Shown in pieces: positions 1 through 11,899 of a DNA stretch of 64,000 nt (its first letter is position 1; each line of letters begins with the position of its first letter). The DNA comes from Synanceia verrucosa. Its lineage: Eukaryota > Chordata > Actinopteri > Perciformes > Synanceiidae. A program made the translations under genes and the position numbers. The stretch is taken from NCBI GenBank assembly GCA_029721515.1, contig CM056565.1:1266398-1330397 (forward strand), in the 5' to 3' direction. The notes beneath the pieces were generated by a model. The model was not told where the DNA came from. It saw only the letters and a program-made list of their open reading frames with translations, and ran no database searches.

Positions 1-482
1 TAATTAAGTGAGCAGTTCTTCTTTCATTGCTACCACAGCATTAGAGGAAGTAAAGTGCTCGTTAGTGTGAAAGAGCCTGACAGATACCTTTGTTGTAGAG
101 TAACATGACCACCGTCACCAGTGTATCTCAGTATGTAACATACACAACCAAATCTGTGAATCCCCTGAATCTCTTTGAGTACAGGTAACCAGTGGATGAT
201 TGTATTATGTTGTGTTGGATGTAGAAGCCCAGGACACAGATATTATTGGAGGTGTTTATTCAATCCTCCGTCAGTAACAGACACGCAACTTGATCCCTAC
301 ATGATACAACAACACAGTCAACATGTTACGAAGGTAAGTTTTTAACTGAAAACTAAACTTGCAATCAACACAATGTGATCTACCTCTCCCATGAAGTGTA
401 GTTGGGGAAGTAAGGTGGGAGACACCCCTTTATAGGACGGGGATACGTACTGATAATAATAATAATAATAATAAATCTTATT
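1..482. other. 5' flanking DNA, no gene recognised
   Basis: I see no conserved coding segment here. There is a short (ATA)n run near 452-473. The bases at 471-482 (ATAAATCTTATT) are the left target-site copy of the SINE that follows. The missing first coding exon of vasp (ATG plus two bases by phase) was looked for from here to 6.2 kb and could not be placed. Confidence 0.5.
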
Positions 483-837
483 ACGGTGGTGTAGTGGTTA
501 GCACTGTCGCCTCACAGCAAGAAGGTACCGGGTTCAAATCCCGGTACGCCTTTCTGTGTGGAGTTTGCATGTTCTCCCCGTGTCTGCGTGGGTTCTCTCC
601 GGGTACTCCGGCTTCCTCCCACCATCCAAAAATATGCATGGGGATTAGGTTAATTGGCTAATTTAAATTGACCGTAGGTGTGAATGTGAGTGTGAGTGGT
701 TGTCTGTCTCTATGTGCCCTGCGATGAGGTGGCGACTTGTCCAGGGTATACCCTGTCTTCCGCCCTAAGACAGCTGGGATAGGCTCCAGCCCCCCCGCGA
801 CCCTATGAGGATAAGCGGTAGATAATGGATGGATGGG
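483..837 (+). mobile_element. tRNA-derived SINE, copy 1 (TGGA-tailed family)
   Basis: The head carries pol III promoter boxes: A box TGGTGTAGTGG and B box GGGTTCAAATCC. A long tRNA-unrelated body follows, then a 3' tail of TGGA repeats. A perfect 12-base target-site duplication, ATAAATCTTATT, is present at 471-482 and 838-849, so the insertion is full-length and came by target-primed reverse transcription. The same family recurs at 11.5, 15.6, 19.1, 26.5 and 56.9 kb. Confidence 0.9.
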
Positions 838-921
838 ATAAATCTTATTTGTAATGCACTTTATATTTTAGAAATCTTAAAGTGCCAGAGAGTAGGAAAG
901 TACTTAAGAGGAGAACTTATC

Positions 922-1469
922 GGCGCTTTTCCACTGCACAGTAACGGCACGACACAGTACGGCACAGTTTTATTGCTTTTCCATTACAACTGAGTATCTC
1001 CTCGGCGTGGGTGAGGTCATCATATGGCAGCGCCAAACTGCTGTAACTTCATTTGCATGCAACACAGAAAACCAGGAAGAACAACAACACAAACAATGGA
1101 GGACAAGGAAGTGATCATGTATTTGTTGCTCGTTTGTCATGCACAAAGTGAAAGAAAAGAGACAGAGAAGACTCCAGAGAGTGTAAAAATAGTGAAGCAG
1201 AATTTGAATTTAAAAATGGTGGAGTCGAGTTGTGTTTGACTTTGACAGTCCAATCGGACGTCCCGCATCCAATAATGACACTCGTTGGCCAATCAGTGGA
1301 AGGCAGTCGGTTGACGTCACGTTTTAGTATCTCTTCGGCTCGCTTGGAACCAGGGCTGAGGAGGTACGGAAAAAGTACCTAGTACCAGGTACCAGGTACT
1401 AATGGAAAAGCACCACAACCGTGTAGAGCCGTGCCGTACTGTACCGTACTGCACCTGTGGAAAAGCACC
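922..1469. mobile_element. non-autonomous DNA transposon (MITE) with inverted ends
   Basis: The left end GGCGCTTTTCCACTGCAC and the right end, which reads GGTGCTTTTCCACAGGTGCA in reverse complement, form imperfect terminal inverted repeats. The subterminal regions are also palindromic, with GTAC-rich stretches on both sides. The interior (1024-1239) has an open frame without recognisable homology, so I do not call it a gene. A TTA-type target duplication is possible but not clean, so superfamily (PIF/Harbinger or hAT) is left open. Confidence 0.6.
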
Positions 1470-1955
1470 ATTATAAAACTTTTAGCAAAAAGCATTTTGT
1501 CCTCAGTGTGTCAGGTAACAATACATCTATTTTGTGTTTTTATAGTTAATAAACCCAAACAAATGAACAAATAATATAATAGATATGTTTCATAAAATCA
1601 TCCTGTTACATATAAAACAAACTTCAGTGACTCCATTTGCTGCAGTCGTAAGACCCATCTGAGTGAGCTATGTACTTTACTCCGGCAGTTTGCTTCTTAG
1701 GAATGACTCAACATTTTAATGGAGCATTTTAGTGGAATGGAAGCACGATGCTGCATGTTTACACTATTCTGCACTGTATATATTTTTCAACTCTTCTGAA
1801 TCTCCTTACATTTTCCTACTGTGTATTGGAACTGTTGTGAGAGAATGTAGTGATGCTGCTTAATGCAACCACTATTTCTGCATCCACTTCTACTACTAAT
1901 GCTACAAAAGCTGCTAAATATTACTCTACTGCTGCTGTTGAATAATAACTAATAT
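1470..1955. other. non-coding spacer, nothing recognised
   Basis: AT-rich sequence between two DNA elements. I see no exon, RNA gene or clear repeat. Confidence 0.4.
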
Positions 1956-3176
1956 GATAATGAGTTATTGCCAGCCCTTTTATAAAACACAAAAGCACCT
2001 TGTACCAGCGTTTTTGCCCAATTTGAGTCATATTTCATGATGCACAGAATATTTTGTACTATGTCTCTGAAAACACTGAATAGCTCAAATGAAAGAAGAG
2101 ACTCTCTATTTCATCATGAATAAAGAAAATATTGTTTTTCTAGAAGAGCAGAGGCCACTTTCACCACTTTTTTTCCAGTTTGTGTTTGTTTTCCTCAGTG
2201 ATCTCAATCGTCTCCACTTCCTGCTTTGACCGCTTGATGTACGCCACCTCTTTATGTCTGACTACATCTCCCAGAAGCCCCAAAACTACGCACAGGCTGT
2301 GTGAGAGCGCTCTTTTGTCCCTACTGCTGAAAAAGGAATTAATATGAGTTTAATATGAGTTTCCCTAACCTTCTTAAGTCCCCCCACACGGCTAGGAATG
2401 GCGAAATGTGTAAACCAAGCAATGCCCTATACTCCTCCATGTTTGAAAAAAAGACAGCCCAAATGTGTCACTATTGGATATTCCCTTTTCACCATCAAGG
2501 AGGGAAAGGTTACTCTGTTTTTACCCTGTAGCGTTAGCACTGCAGGTACCGGAGGTCCAGAGCTCGGATAGCACTACAGCTATTGCTGCTAGCTTAGCTT
2601 CGTAATAGCTCCAAGCTAACCAGTTAGCTCGGAGCTCAGTTAGTACTGCAGCAATAGCTCCAAGCTAACTGGAGCTCCAAGTTAGCCGGTTAGCTCGGAG
2701 CTCTGTTCTGGTAGTACTGCAGCCAGTTAGCTCGGACCTTGGTTAGTACTGCAATAGTAATAGCTCGGAGCTAGCCTAATTCGGTGTAATTTGGGTGACT
2801 CTGACTAGTGTTAACGGTCCTGTCCATGCACTGCAGAGTCATGTCAGTAGCCTCTTTTGCCAGTAGCATCTATAAGTAAACATAAGCGCACATGGTAAGG
2901 GGAGAGAGAGAGACAGGGGCGTGGTCAGACACAGGGGCGTGGTCAGACACAGCTCAGGAACATTTAAAGGTACAGATACAGAAACAGTCTGTTCTCAGCA
3001 GAGCTCAATACAGTGATTTTTAACTGGCTGCAATTCAGGACCAGGGCTGAGTTTGGGGTAATACACTTTGAATATAATAGTGTTGGATGTCTGAGACCTA
3101 TATAAAATTGCAGAAAAAGTTTATGACATGGGACCTTTAAAGGACAAAAAATATACATCTTTGGCACTCAAAGAGT
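1956..3176 (+). mobile_element. TTAA-type MITE copy 1, interrupted by another element
   Basis: The left end (TGAGTTATTGCCAGCCC, near 1961) and the right end (GGCACTCAAAGAGTT, ending near 3176) match the ends of the cleaner copies at 5.5 and 26.9 kb. Internal landmarks such as the stretch around CTCCCAGAAGCCCC also match. Between about 2335 and 3140 an unrelated repeat is inserted; its right end (GGGACCTTTAA) resembles common fish hAT-like MITE ends. Because the inserted piece splits the copy, this copy is older than the insertion. Confidence 0.5.
2560..2790. repeat. AGCT-rich degenerate minisatellite
   Basis: Repeated variants of GTTAGCTCGGAGCTC, AGTACTGCAG and ATAGCTCCAAGCTAAC occur in direct and inverted order, so the block is both a tandem repeat and rich in short palindromes. 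It lies inside the insertion that splits TTAA-type MITE copy 1. Confidence 0.7.
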
Positions 3177-5537
3177 TCATGCAGAAGAGTAATAAGTGTT
3201 TGTTTTTGTCCCATGTATTACAATAACACACAGAGAAAGCTGCATGTGACGCCTCCAACTCTTTATCTGAAGTAGTCTAAATAATGAAGACGACTCATAG
3301 CTAGTGTGCAAATGCAGTGAATCGTGGCGTCCTTCATCCCTCATGATGCAAACAGGCACACACTTACAGCAGGGCACCATTTGTACTGAAAACCATCCCC
3401 ATCCCCAAATATAAACATAACCGTATGAAGGAAAGGAAGCAGACAGAAATCAGAGCTCTGCCGCAGGGAGACAGAAAAAGGGGGGAGGTGTGAAAATAAG
3501 AATTTAAAAGAACGAGTGAATGCAACGAAAACAGGAAGAGAGAGAGAGAAAAAAAAAACCTATCTAGGAAATGAAAATACAAAGGCAGAAGTGCAAGTGG
3601 TTGGTGCTGAACTGTCATGAGAGAGAGCGGTAGAGGTGTTCAAGAATGACAGCAGGTTTGATTGAATAGACCAGAAATGTCTGTATGAGAGGGGGGTTGA
3701 AGCTGATGAGAAGAGAGAGACTGAAAAGCAAGTGAGACTTTGCACAGTGACTACAGCTGGACTATGGGGTGAGCCAATTTCTGATAACATTGATATACTT
3801 GACAGTGCTTCACAAGCTCTTTAGTCTGTCTGGAGCGCAAAGCAGGTGTTTCCACATGTTTCCACATATAAAACACAGCTGTACCGTCTATCTATCCTGT
3901 GGACAGTGCATATCGTTAACGTAATTACTTAACTCAAGTAATGAAGTTTATGAAGGTATATTGTGGAGTAGTCCAAATTAGGTAGCATTGTGTTGAGCAC
4001 AGGAAGTGGTCAAAACATGAAAACCGTTTTGGCAGGAAGTAACTATTTGAAACACTTTGCAGACTTGCAAAAGCAAGTAGAAATTGTCATTGTGATTCAT
4101 AGATTATATAAGTATGTAGAGAAGATAACTTTTTTGACAATCAAAGTTTTGAAACAACACCTAACTGGTTTAGTTTAATGTTTAATGTAGCCACCTGCTC
4201 CAAAGAAATAGAAGGCCACATTTCACCTCTGCTACTGGGCCCATACAACCTACATTTACTTTATATCTTAACATATTACTCACTAACAGTGGGTTGAGAA
4301 TAATCAAATTCAGCCAGTCTATAAAACATCTTATAATCATCTTAAAATCTTCACGTGGTTGGTAGTTTATGCTATCTTTCATTTCTGCCACTTTTTGGAG
4401 GCTATATGGTTCATGTCTGCTGTGATGGTTCTGCAGCTCTGTCTCATCATCCAGGAAACCACTCCATCATGAGGAGAGTGGTCTGCATACAAGAATGTCT
4501 GGGCTGGATGCTGTATGTCTTAAAGGCAAAAGTGCTACTTCACTTATATGTATTGATAATATTCATTAAATAACATAATATATTCATGACAGGAGCCTCT
4601 TTGCTGCATGATGAGTACTTTTAGCCTACTATCAATCTATACAAGTCAGCATTGTGATCTACCTGACCTTAACACACCATTTGACCATGTTTTTAAAATG
4701 CTGGGAAATTGTCAAATATCAGTGTTCTTGTCTGGTGAGTCTATGTTTAATATCTACTGTATATGTGCTTCTGTACAAATGAGAGGCAGGGAACATTGAT
4801 AAATCTTTGAGAGATATGCAGTGCAGAAAGACAACAGTGGTAAAAATTGAGCACCAAAACTAAAGACTTTATATGAATATTTGTGGATTAGGTGTCCATA
4901 TCTACATACTTCACTACACACTATTCTTGCTGCTCTCCACTTTCTTCTGGTGTACTCGTCATCTTTTCACAATACATTGTCATCCTCATGAATCATTCTG
5001 ACATTTTGACACCTCACCTCAGCATCACTTTTCAGTCACAGGAAAAAACATTTGGTTGGGTTCAGGCAAATCCACTGTAGTTAGATATAAAAAAACAACA
5101 TGTTTTGGCCCAAAATTACAGATTTTGCACGGTGAAAATGACTTGATATTGTGAACAGCTGATTGTAACGTGAACATGAAAAGAACAGTGTGTAACAGTT
5201 GGGGATCTGCTGGCAGAACTGGAATATAGAGCTGATTTTTTAACAATAGCCACGAATCAATAAACCTTTTCGTGCTTGCTTACGCAGCACAAGAAAAAAT
5301 AAAGTACAAACCAAAATCACTCTTTACAGACAAACTACTAAACTACCAAATAGAAAAGTAACAACACAAGAGAGCTCAGTGGGACGAAAAACAAGACTGC
5401 CAAAAACAGCAAAGTGACAAACAAAATAGAGGGCAAAAATACCTCAAATGGATCTTTGTTTTTCAACAAGGACAAGGGGTCTACTGGACAAGAGGAATGA
5501 ACCGACACAAGACAGGGGGAAATGACAAGACCACATT
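3177..5537. other. non-coding 5' flank or first intron of vasp
   Basis: No conserved exon is visible on either strand. There is a purine-rich stretch at 3500-3560. If vasp exon 1 lies upstream of the window, this is intron 1; if it lies here as a few-codon exon I cannot distinguish it by eye. Confidence 0.4.
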
Positions 5538-6017
5538 AAGTCATTGAGTCCCCTTCGTTTTATAAAACAGAAAGTGCCTTGTGACAGCATGTTTGCCCAT
5601 TTTAAGTCATATTTCAAGACAAAATTTTATCTCCGAAAACACAGAATAGCTCAAATGAAAGAAGAGACTCTCTATTTCATCATGAAAAAATGTTTGTTTT
5701 TACCTTGTTCCATTCTTGTTTTATCAGAGGTAGAGTAGAGGACACTTTCACAAAAATCACCACTTTTTGTCCAGAATCTGTTTTGCTCTCTAATCTTGAT
5801 CGTCTCCACTTCCTGTTTTGATCTCTGTGGTGTATATCGTCTCTTTATGCTCTGACTACATCTCCCAGAAGCCCCAAAATTACTCTCAGGCTGCAGGAGA
5901 CCACGATTAGCAACACGCTACCGAAAAATCACTTTCACATATTATTACTACGATGGCACTCAAGCGTCGGATTTTAAATGACGTTGAAATATGACAATGG
6001 CACTCAAAGAGTTAATA
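5538..6017 (+). mobile_element. TTAA-type MITE copy 2
   Basis: The left flank reads CATTAAGTCATTGAG and the right end reads GGCACTCAAAGAGTTAA. The flanking TTAA at both ends and the inverted CTC(A/T)TTGAG ends suggest a piggyBac-like non-autonomous element. It is about 0.48 kb, with the same internal sequence as the copies at 2.0, 25.2 and 26.9 kb. Confidence 0.6.
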
Positions 6018-6233
6018 TAGGACTGAAATGGAGAAACTTCAGTTGACAAAATGACAGGACAAAAAGAGTAGATAATTACTCACTCCAGTCACCAAGGCCC
6101 TTTCTATCTTGCTCCAAATGACCTTCAGACACACAGGAGAAGCTTCAGTCATTTGCAGTCTCCTCACCTCACTGCTACATACTGCCAAAGTGTTGGTATC
6201 TGTTGCCCTGTTACTTTTTTCTCCTTCCCACAG

Positions 6234-9200
6234 GGAGTCCAGTATCTGCCAAGTCAGGGCCACAGTCATGCTGTATGATGACACCAACAAGCGGTGGGTG
6301 CCGGCAGGATCTGACAGTCCTTCTGTTAGCCGCGTCCAGATCTACCACAACCCTGTGGCCAACACCTTCAGAGTAGTAGGCCGTAAAATGCAGGCCAACC
6401 AGCAGGTAGAGAACACACACACACACATCCAAACAGGAAATCGCCTTCACGATGTACACACAAAGTACAATCTCTCTGGTAGAATGTCATACCAACCAAA
6501 CTTTAGGAATTAATTTGCCCCAAAAAAAAAAACCCCAAACCCCCTAAAATAGAACAAAAAAATTAAAAAAAGGACTCAGTAATGAGTAGCTGTGCCATTC
6601 ATGTTAATCACCTCAAAAATTCATTTGGGCATGCTTGATGCTAGTGTTTCCAGGAGGCTAGTGGGAATGTTGCCCCAACTGGTGAAGATGGCTTCATGGA
6701 GGGCATCCACTGTCTGGGCACACAGACGATGGCCTCCAGTCATGAGGGATGCCCCCTGCAACATGAATGTGATTGTAAAGGCTGCACTGAGCAATGCCAT
6801 CATTCTGATGATGTTGTGGTCATACAGGGGTGCTGAAAAAGGGAAGAATAAGGAGAGGGATTCTAGGCACCCATAACTGACAGGGGCCCAGAGAGGCCCC
6901 TAATACAGTCATAATACTGGCAAAAAAATATTTTCATGGGGCAAAAAATCCCTGGCTGCACCCCTGAGTGTGTATTTGTGTTGTAGGTGTGTAAATAAAA
7001 AAACAGCATTATTGGCAGTAAAAGAGGTCCCCAAATTCAAATGAGCTTCATTTTCCTTGAAACACAATAGATTGACTAACTGAACAATGTAGTTTGGCAG
7101 TGCAGCTCTTTTCGGTAATGTTTAAATTGTTTCCACAGTTTATATGATGGCTACATTGAAAAGAGAAATGGTTTCCTGTGCTCGTTTTGAACTATGCAGT
7201 ATCATCAGCACCTTGTGTTTAGTCACAGAGCAGCCCTTACACCTCACAGTCTACAACAATTCAAGCATGAAATATATGTAATGGTCATATTTAAACCAAC
7301 TCTGACATCTCTGACTGAGTTGCATTACAGTGTAAACATGTTCATGATATTGCAAGCTGTGACGCCCACATCCTCAATACAGTCACTATCCTGTGCTTCA
7401 TGTTCATGCCAGGTGGTGATCAACTATCCCATCATCAAAGGAATGAAGTACAATCAAGCCACACCGAACTTCCACCAGTGGCGGGATCCTAAACAGGTGT
7501 GGGGGCTGAACTTTGGCAGCAAAGAGGATGCTGCTCTTTTTGCCAACTCCATGATGCATTCACTAGAGGCTCTCAATGCGCCGACGGGCACAGGTAAACA
7601 CTGCAGTGCAAGGGGGGACATTAGATCCAGGTGTGAAGAGGTTTTTGTTATTGTCCTGCTGTGCTAATATTAACTTGCCTGTGTTGTGATATATTCGGCA
7701 TGCACTGATACATTGTTTTAAAATTCATCCTTCATTAAAAATATATTGGCCGTTGTGTAATTATTAAAAAAGTAACCTATTATTGATAATTGATGATAAA
7801 AATAGATATGAGCTATATTTAAATATGCTTAGTTATTCATGTAGCGCCTTTCTAGTCATTTCACCACTCAAAGCCACACACATTCATACTGATGGTGGGA
7901 AACAACCATCAAGATTATTTAACATTCACACATCAATGCGCAGCATCTTGCTCAAGGACACCATGGTACATGGAGGTCGGAACTGAACCTCCAACATTCC
8001 GACCTACTTTACCACTGAGCCACAGAGAACACTACTAGTGCATATACAGCTTTCTTTAGCTTGATAACACCTACTGCAATGAAGCACTATTGTCTGGGAC
8101 ACAAAACCATATTCTCTGCTCAGGACCGGCTCCAAAGGGACCCTCTGCACAGGAGCTGGAGCAACAAAGAAGGTACTATCTGTTGAAAATTACACTAAAG
8201 CTGCAGTTACTGTCTTGATATTTTGTAACTGTAAATGTCTTCAATTTATAATGAGAACCTATCATCAGGTGCTCATTGTAAACTGAATACACTGGAGAAG
8301 CTGGAAACTTTTGAACTGTCAGGGTCCCTTGAGGCACCATGCACTCCACCCTTGTCATTGCTGTGAAGTACATTTTGGCAGCCCTAGGGGGCCCCCTATT
8401 GGCTGGAGCACCAAGCAACTGCGTGGTTAGCCTGTCTGCCCGCTCCACCCCAGATGTAGCCTCTGCAGGCTCTTGTGCTTCATGATTTAAATGAAAGTGA
8501 CTCCAGCACTAAATGACACTGTTACAGATGACATAAGCATCATGTGATTCATTCAAATCACCCGCTGATCTCTGTGCAGACTAGAGCAGCATAAACAGAC
8601 GCAGCAGGCCTACACTGCTGCCTCCATACCTACTCCAGCTGCTCCTCCTGTCCCCCCAGCTGCTCCTCCTGCCCCCCCAGCTGCTCCTCCTACCCCTCCA
8701 GCTGCTCCACCTGCCCCACCAGCACCCCCACCACCTCCTGGCCCACCTCCTCCCTCTGGACAGTGCCCACCTGCACCTCCACCACCTCCTCCTGGGGGCA
8801 TGGTCCCACCAGCACCACCACCACCCCCTGTTGGAGGAAGTAGTGGAGGTGGAGGTGGAGGTGTAAGTGGAAACGATTTAGCTGCAGCTCTGTCTGGAGC
8901 CAAACTGCGTAAAACAGCCAAGGTAAGGTACATGTGTTTTCCCCTTTACATACTCCACCAATACAATTACAATGAAAGATGGAGCTCGGAAAAAATGTTT
9001 CATATTCTCTAAATTATCTAAAATGACTTTGAAAACTTCATGACCGGAGATGTTTTTGTGTATTTAGGATGAAGGAGAAGCAGCAGCCTCATCTCCCAAA
9101 CCAGCATCCTCATCTGGTGGAGGCGGCGGTCTAATGGGAGAAATGAGCGCCATCCTTGCTAGGAGGTAAGATCTTACTTAAGATAGCCACGTCTTTGATG

Positions 9201-10884
9201 ATTTGATGTTAGAAACTTCTGAACGTCTCTAATACAGCTATTTTTAATAGGAGGAAAGCTGCTGATAATCCTGCTGCAAAAAAGGTAGAACCTCAAAATG
9301 TAAGTGTCCTATCAGTGATTTCATTGAATTTCCTCTCATTAGTCTGTAATATCTGTTGAACGATCAGTACGATATAAGATAAGTGTATGATAACTGATAA
9401 CTAACACAGATGGTAACTGTGGTGCATATCTGTACATGACTACAGGAGGGATCCGACTCCTCCGGATCAGGAGGTGAGTGTTGTTGCCTTCCCCACTCCT
9501 ACAGCTGACATATAGCCAAATGAATGGCTCTTCACCATATCTTCTCACTGTCACACAACATCATGCTGTGAAAACTATTTTTAGCAAGCATACAAAACAT
9601 GCTACTTAATTGTTTATTATCTGACAACTACCACAACATTTCAACATCTTTAGAATAATCTATGCTTCATATAGTAACATTTATTCCACATTTAATTTCA
9701 TCCTATGACCATGTACTGTACATTAATAATAATTGAAATCATATTTTATCAGAATTCAATGAAAAGCCCAAAGACAAATCTGCCACCATTCCAAGGTAGG
9801 AGACTGTTTCATGGTCATATTTGGTACGAAATAACAGCCTCCCACAAGATGATGATAAATGATATGATATGCATATTTTTGCAACAGGCCCAAATCCTTA
9901 ACCAACAATGCAAAGGACTCTAGCCCCAGCTCATCTAACTCTGCTGCTGCCTCAGTGTCCAGGTATCTGTCAGTAGCCCTTTTCTCTCCACCTGCCGACA
10001 AGTTTTCTGCAGCATTCATTAGATTCCTTTTCTGTCTGAACATCAGCAATACTGAGTATTAGCACTGGTCTGCCCAAATAATGTGTTACTGTGATGTTCA
10101 GACAGCCATCAGTCACTGCTCTGTTTATAGTACAAACTCCAGATTATATATTATATAGTGATTTAATCATCAGCTGGATGTGATCAAAAGTTGTTGGTCC
10201 TGCTGAAGCATGAGCTGTTGTTGGGACGATGGCAGATCCATGCTAAACATTGCTAACATTTCCTGTTTTTACATGTCTAGTGCTGCTGTTGTGCCACTAC
10301 TCTAAGGTGTTCTTAGAAAAGACCTTCCTGATCTCAAAGAGCCTGTTTTGATCTTTCTATCTTAGAGTAAAGGTGGTGAAAAAGAACTCAGAGGGTGCAG
10401 GAGGTGATAGTGATATGGAAAAGATCAAACAGGTTAGTAGATCTATTTGAACATACAGCACTATCCTGAAACTAGTCTAATGATAGCAGTGATCTGTGTC
10501 TTTTAATAGCAGAAAGTTAATTTGTTTTTTTTAACTGATCAAAACACTCTACAATTAAGTCACATTTTAATACCAAAGTTGTATTGCATATATCTGTATG
10601 TTTGAAGGACATTATTGAAGGACTGAAAAATGAACTTCAAAAAGTGAAAGAGGAGATTATCTCAGGTGAGTTTGACTTTATATGTTGTCTATTGTTGTCT
10701 GGTTGATTTATGAAGCTTATATGAATGAATTAATATTCAATTATATATGTCATAATATTTTGTGTCACACCTGTAGCTTCATTACTCTGCTTTTCCTCTT
10801 CCAGCACTGATCCAGGAGCTGCAAAGAGCTCAGGCAAAGGGCGAAGACTGTGGCCTGAATCAAGAGAATAATGAAGAGCTGTGA
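6234..10884 (+). CDS. vasp: VASP, vasodilator-stimulated phosphoprotein (12 coding exons, first codons missing)
   Basis: Ena/VASP actin-assembly factor acting at focal adhesions and the leading edge. Exons: 6234-6405, 7413-7593, 8124-8172, 8580-8922, 9068-9165, 9251-9299, 9446-9473, 9753-9795, 9888-9962, 10366-10432, 10608-10665, 10805-10884 (TGA 10882-10884). All have AG/GT borders and matching phases, giving about 413 residues plus an unseen M-x start (human VASP is about 380). Domains in order: EVH1 in the first two exons (KRWVPAG, YHNPVANTFRVVG, NFHQWRD, WGLNFGSKEDAA); a proline-rich core in the 343-base exon; the G-actin motif LAAALSGAKLRK at its end; the F-actin motif GGLMGEMSAILARRRK in 9068-9165; and the tetramerising coiled coil (KNELQKVKEEII) in the last exons. 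NFGSKEDAA, SLEAL and ILARRRK favour VASP over EVL or ENAH. The human RRVS (S157) site is absent, and the S239 region reads KLRKTAK. Intron 3 and neighbours carry repeats. Confidence 0.9.
6592..6880 (-). mobile_element. possible DNA transposase C-terminal scrap in vasp intron
   Basis: On the - strand 6621-6803 reads open with DALHEAIFTSWGNIP and LLETLASSMP, which resembles the end of mariner/Tc1-type transposases (a tryptophan helix, then a paired Ser-Met-Pro). No DDE residues are left, so this is at best a short relic. An unrelated origin is possible. Confidence 0.35.
7830..8036 (-). mobile_element. tRNA-derived SINE of a second family, in vasp intron
   Basis: Read on the - strand, a tRNA-like head has an A-box-like TGGCTCAGTGG and a B-box-like GGTTCAGTTCC. 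It is followed by a body seen repeatedly in fish (caution-type sequence TTGAGCAAGATGCTGCGC). I see no clear target duplication. A fragment of a similar head is at 20.2 kb. Confidence 0.6.
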
Positions 10885-11385
10885 ATTTTTCATCATGCAT
10901 TGCACAGGCAGCTTTTACTTTATTGCCACATAGAAATTGCATCGTTTTTATAAAGTATGCATTGTCACTGTATTCATTTATCATTGTCATACATTTCAGA
11001 ACCCAACTGATATTGTTTTTTAGGCCAATATAAATACTGATGTTTAGGAGTAACACAAATCTGACAAAGATATTGACTGATATTAATTTTCTTACAGGCA
11101 CAGATTAGAATGCTTCTTGTTTTTCAAAGTGTTAGTGCTACACTCTCAACATACCAGGACATACTGTATTTGAAAACTCAACTATTTTTGCTGGAGACAC
11201 TGTTTCTGTATGACCTTAGCCATGCTGCTGTATTCATTTATGTGCTCACGTCTGCAAAAAAATAATTACTCCAATATGTTATTAATATTCCATTGGCATT
11301 GGTGAAGGAAGTATATTTTAAAAGTACTCAATCCCAAATAAAAAGTCTGCATGGTGAAATAAAAGTGCATTGTCACCCCTTTCAG
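10885..11385 (+). promoter_or_regulatory. vasp: vasp 3' UTR with two poly(A) signals
   Basis: AT-rich sequence follows the vasp stop. AATAAA hexamers are at 11337-11342 and 11358-11363, the second followed by a GT-containing stretch. The transcript most likely ends near 11380, which gives a 3' UTR of about 0.5 kb. This is inferred from sequence only. Confidence 0.6.
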
Positions 11386-11523
11386 AGTTATATATAAAAC
11401 TATTATGGTTGCATGAAGGTGTGATTAGCAGTGTAGTGTTTTAGTGGGTAATCATATTTATTACATTCTATTAGCTTATTAGCTTGTGTGTGTGTAAACA
11501 TTTTAATCCATTAGTTGTTAGTA

Positions 11524-11886
11524 GGACAGCACAGTGGTGTAGTGGTTAGCACTGTCGCCTCACAGCAAGAAGGTACCGGGTTTGATTCCCGGCCCGGGGC
11601 CTTTCTGTGTGGAGTTTGCATGTTCTCCTCATGTCTGTGTGGGTTCTCTCTGGTACTCTGGCTTCCTCCCACCATCCAAAAACATGCATGGGGATTAGAT
11701 TAATTGGTTAATTTAAATTGACCGTAGGTGTGAATGTGAGTGTGAGTGGTTGTCTGTCTCTATATGTCCTGTGATGAACTGGAGACTTGTCCAGGGTGTA
11801 CCCTGTCTTTCACCCTAAGACAGCTGGGATAGACTCCAGCCCCCCTTGACCCTATGAGGATAAGAGGTAGAAAATGGATGGATGGA
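11524..11886 (+). mobile_element. tRNA-derived SINE, copy 2
   Basis: Same family as 483-837. The A box TGGTGTAGTGG and B box GGGTTTGATTCC are intact, and it ends in TGGATGGA repeats. The flanking near-identical TAGTTGTTAGTA (11512-11523) and TAGTTATTAGTA (11887-11898) mark a target-site duplication with one difference. It sits just downstream of the vasp poly(A) signals. Confidence 0.85.
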
Positions 11887-11899
11887 TAGTTATTAGTAA

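Noticed and set aside
483..560. tRNA gene
   Set aside because: The A and B boxes belong to a SINE head; no acceptor stem, and the same head occurs at five other sites.
724..730. ATGAG/GT as the missing vasp first coding exon (phase would fit)
   Set aside because: It lies in the body of a SINE, and the same bases occur in another copy of the family (15.85 kb).
8610..8933. Gly-rich - strand frame of 107 codons
   Set aside because: It is the reverse of the VASP proline-rich exon, which has correct splice sites and domain matches.
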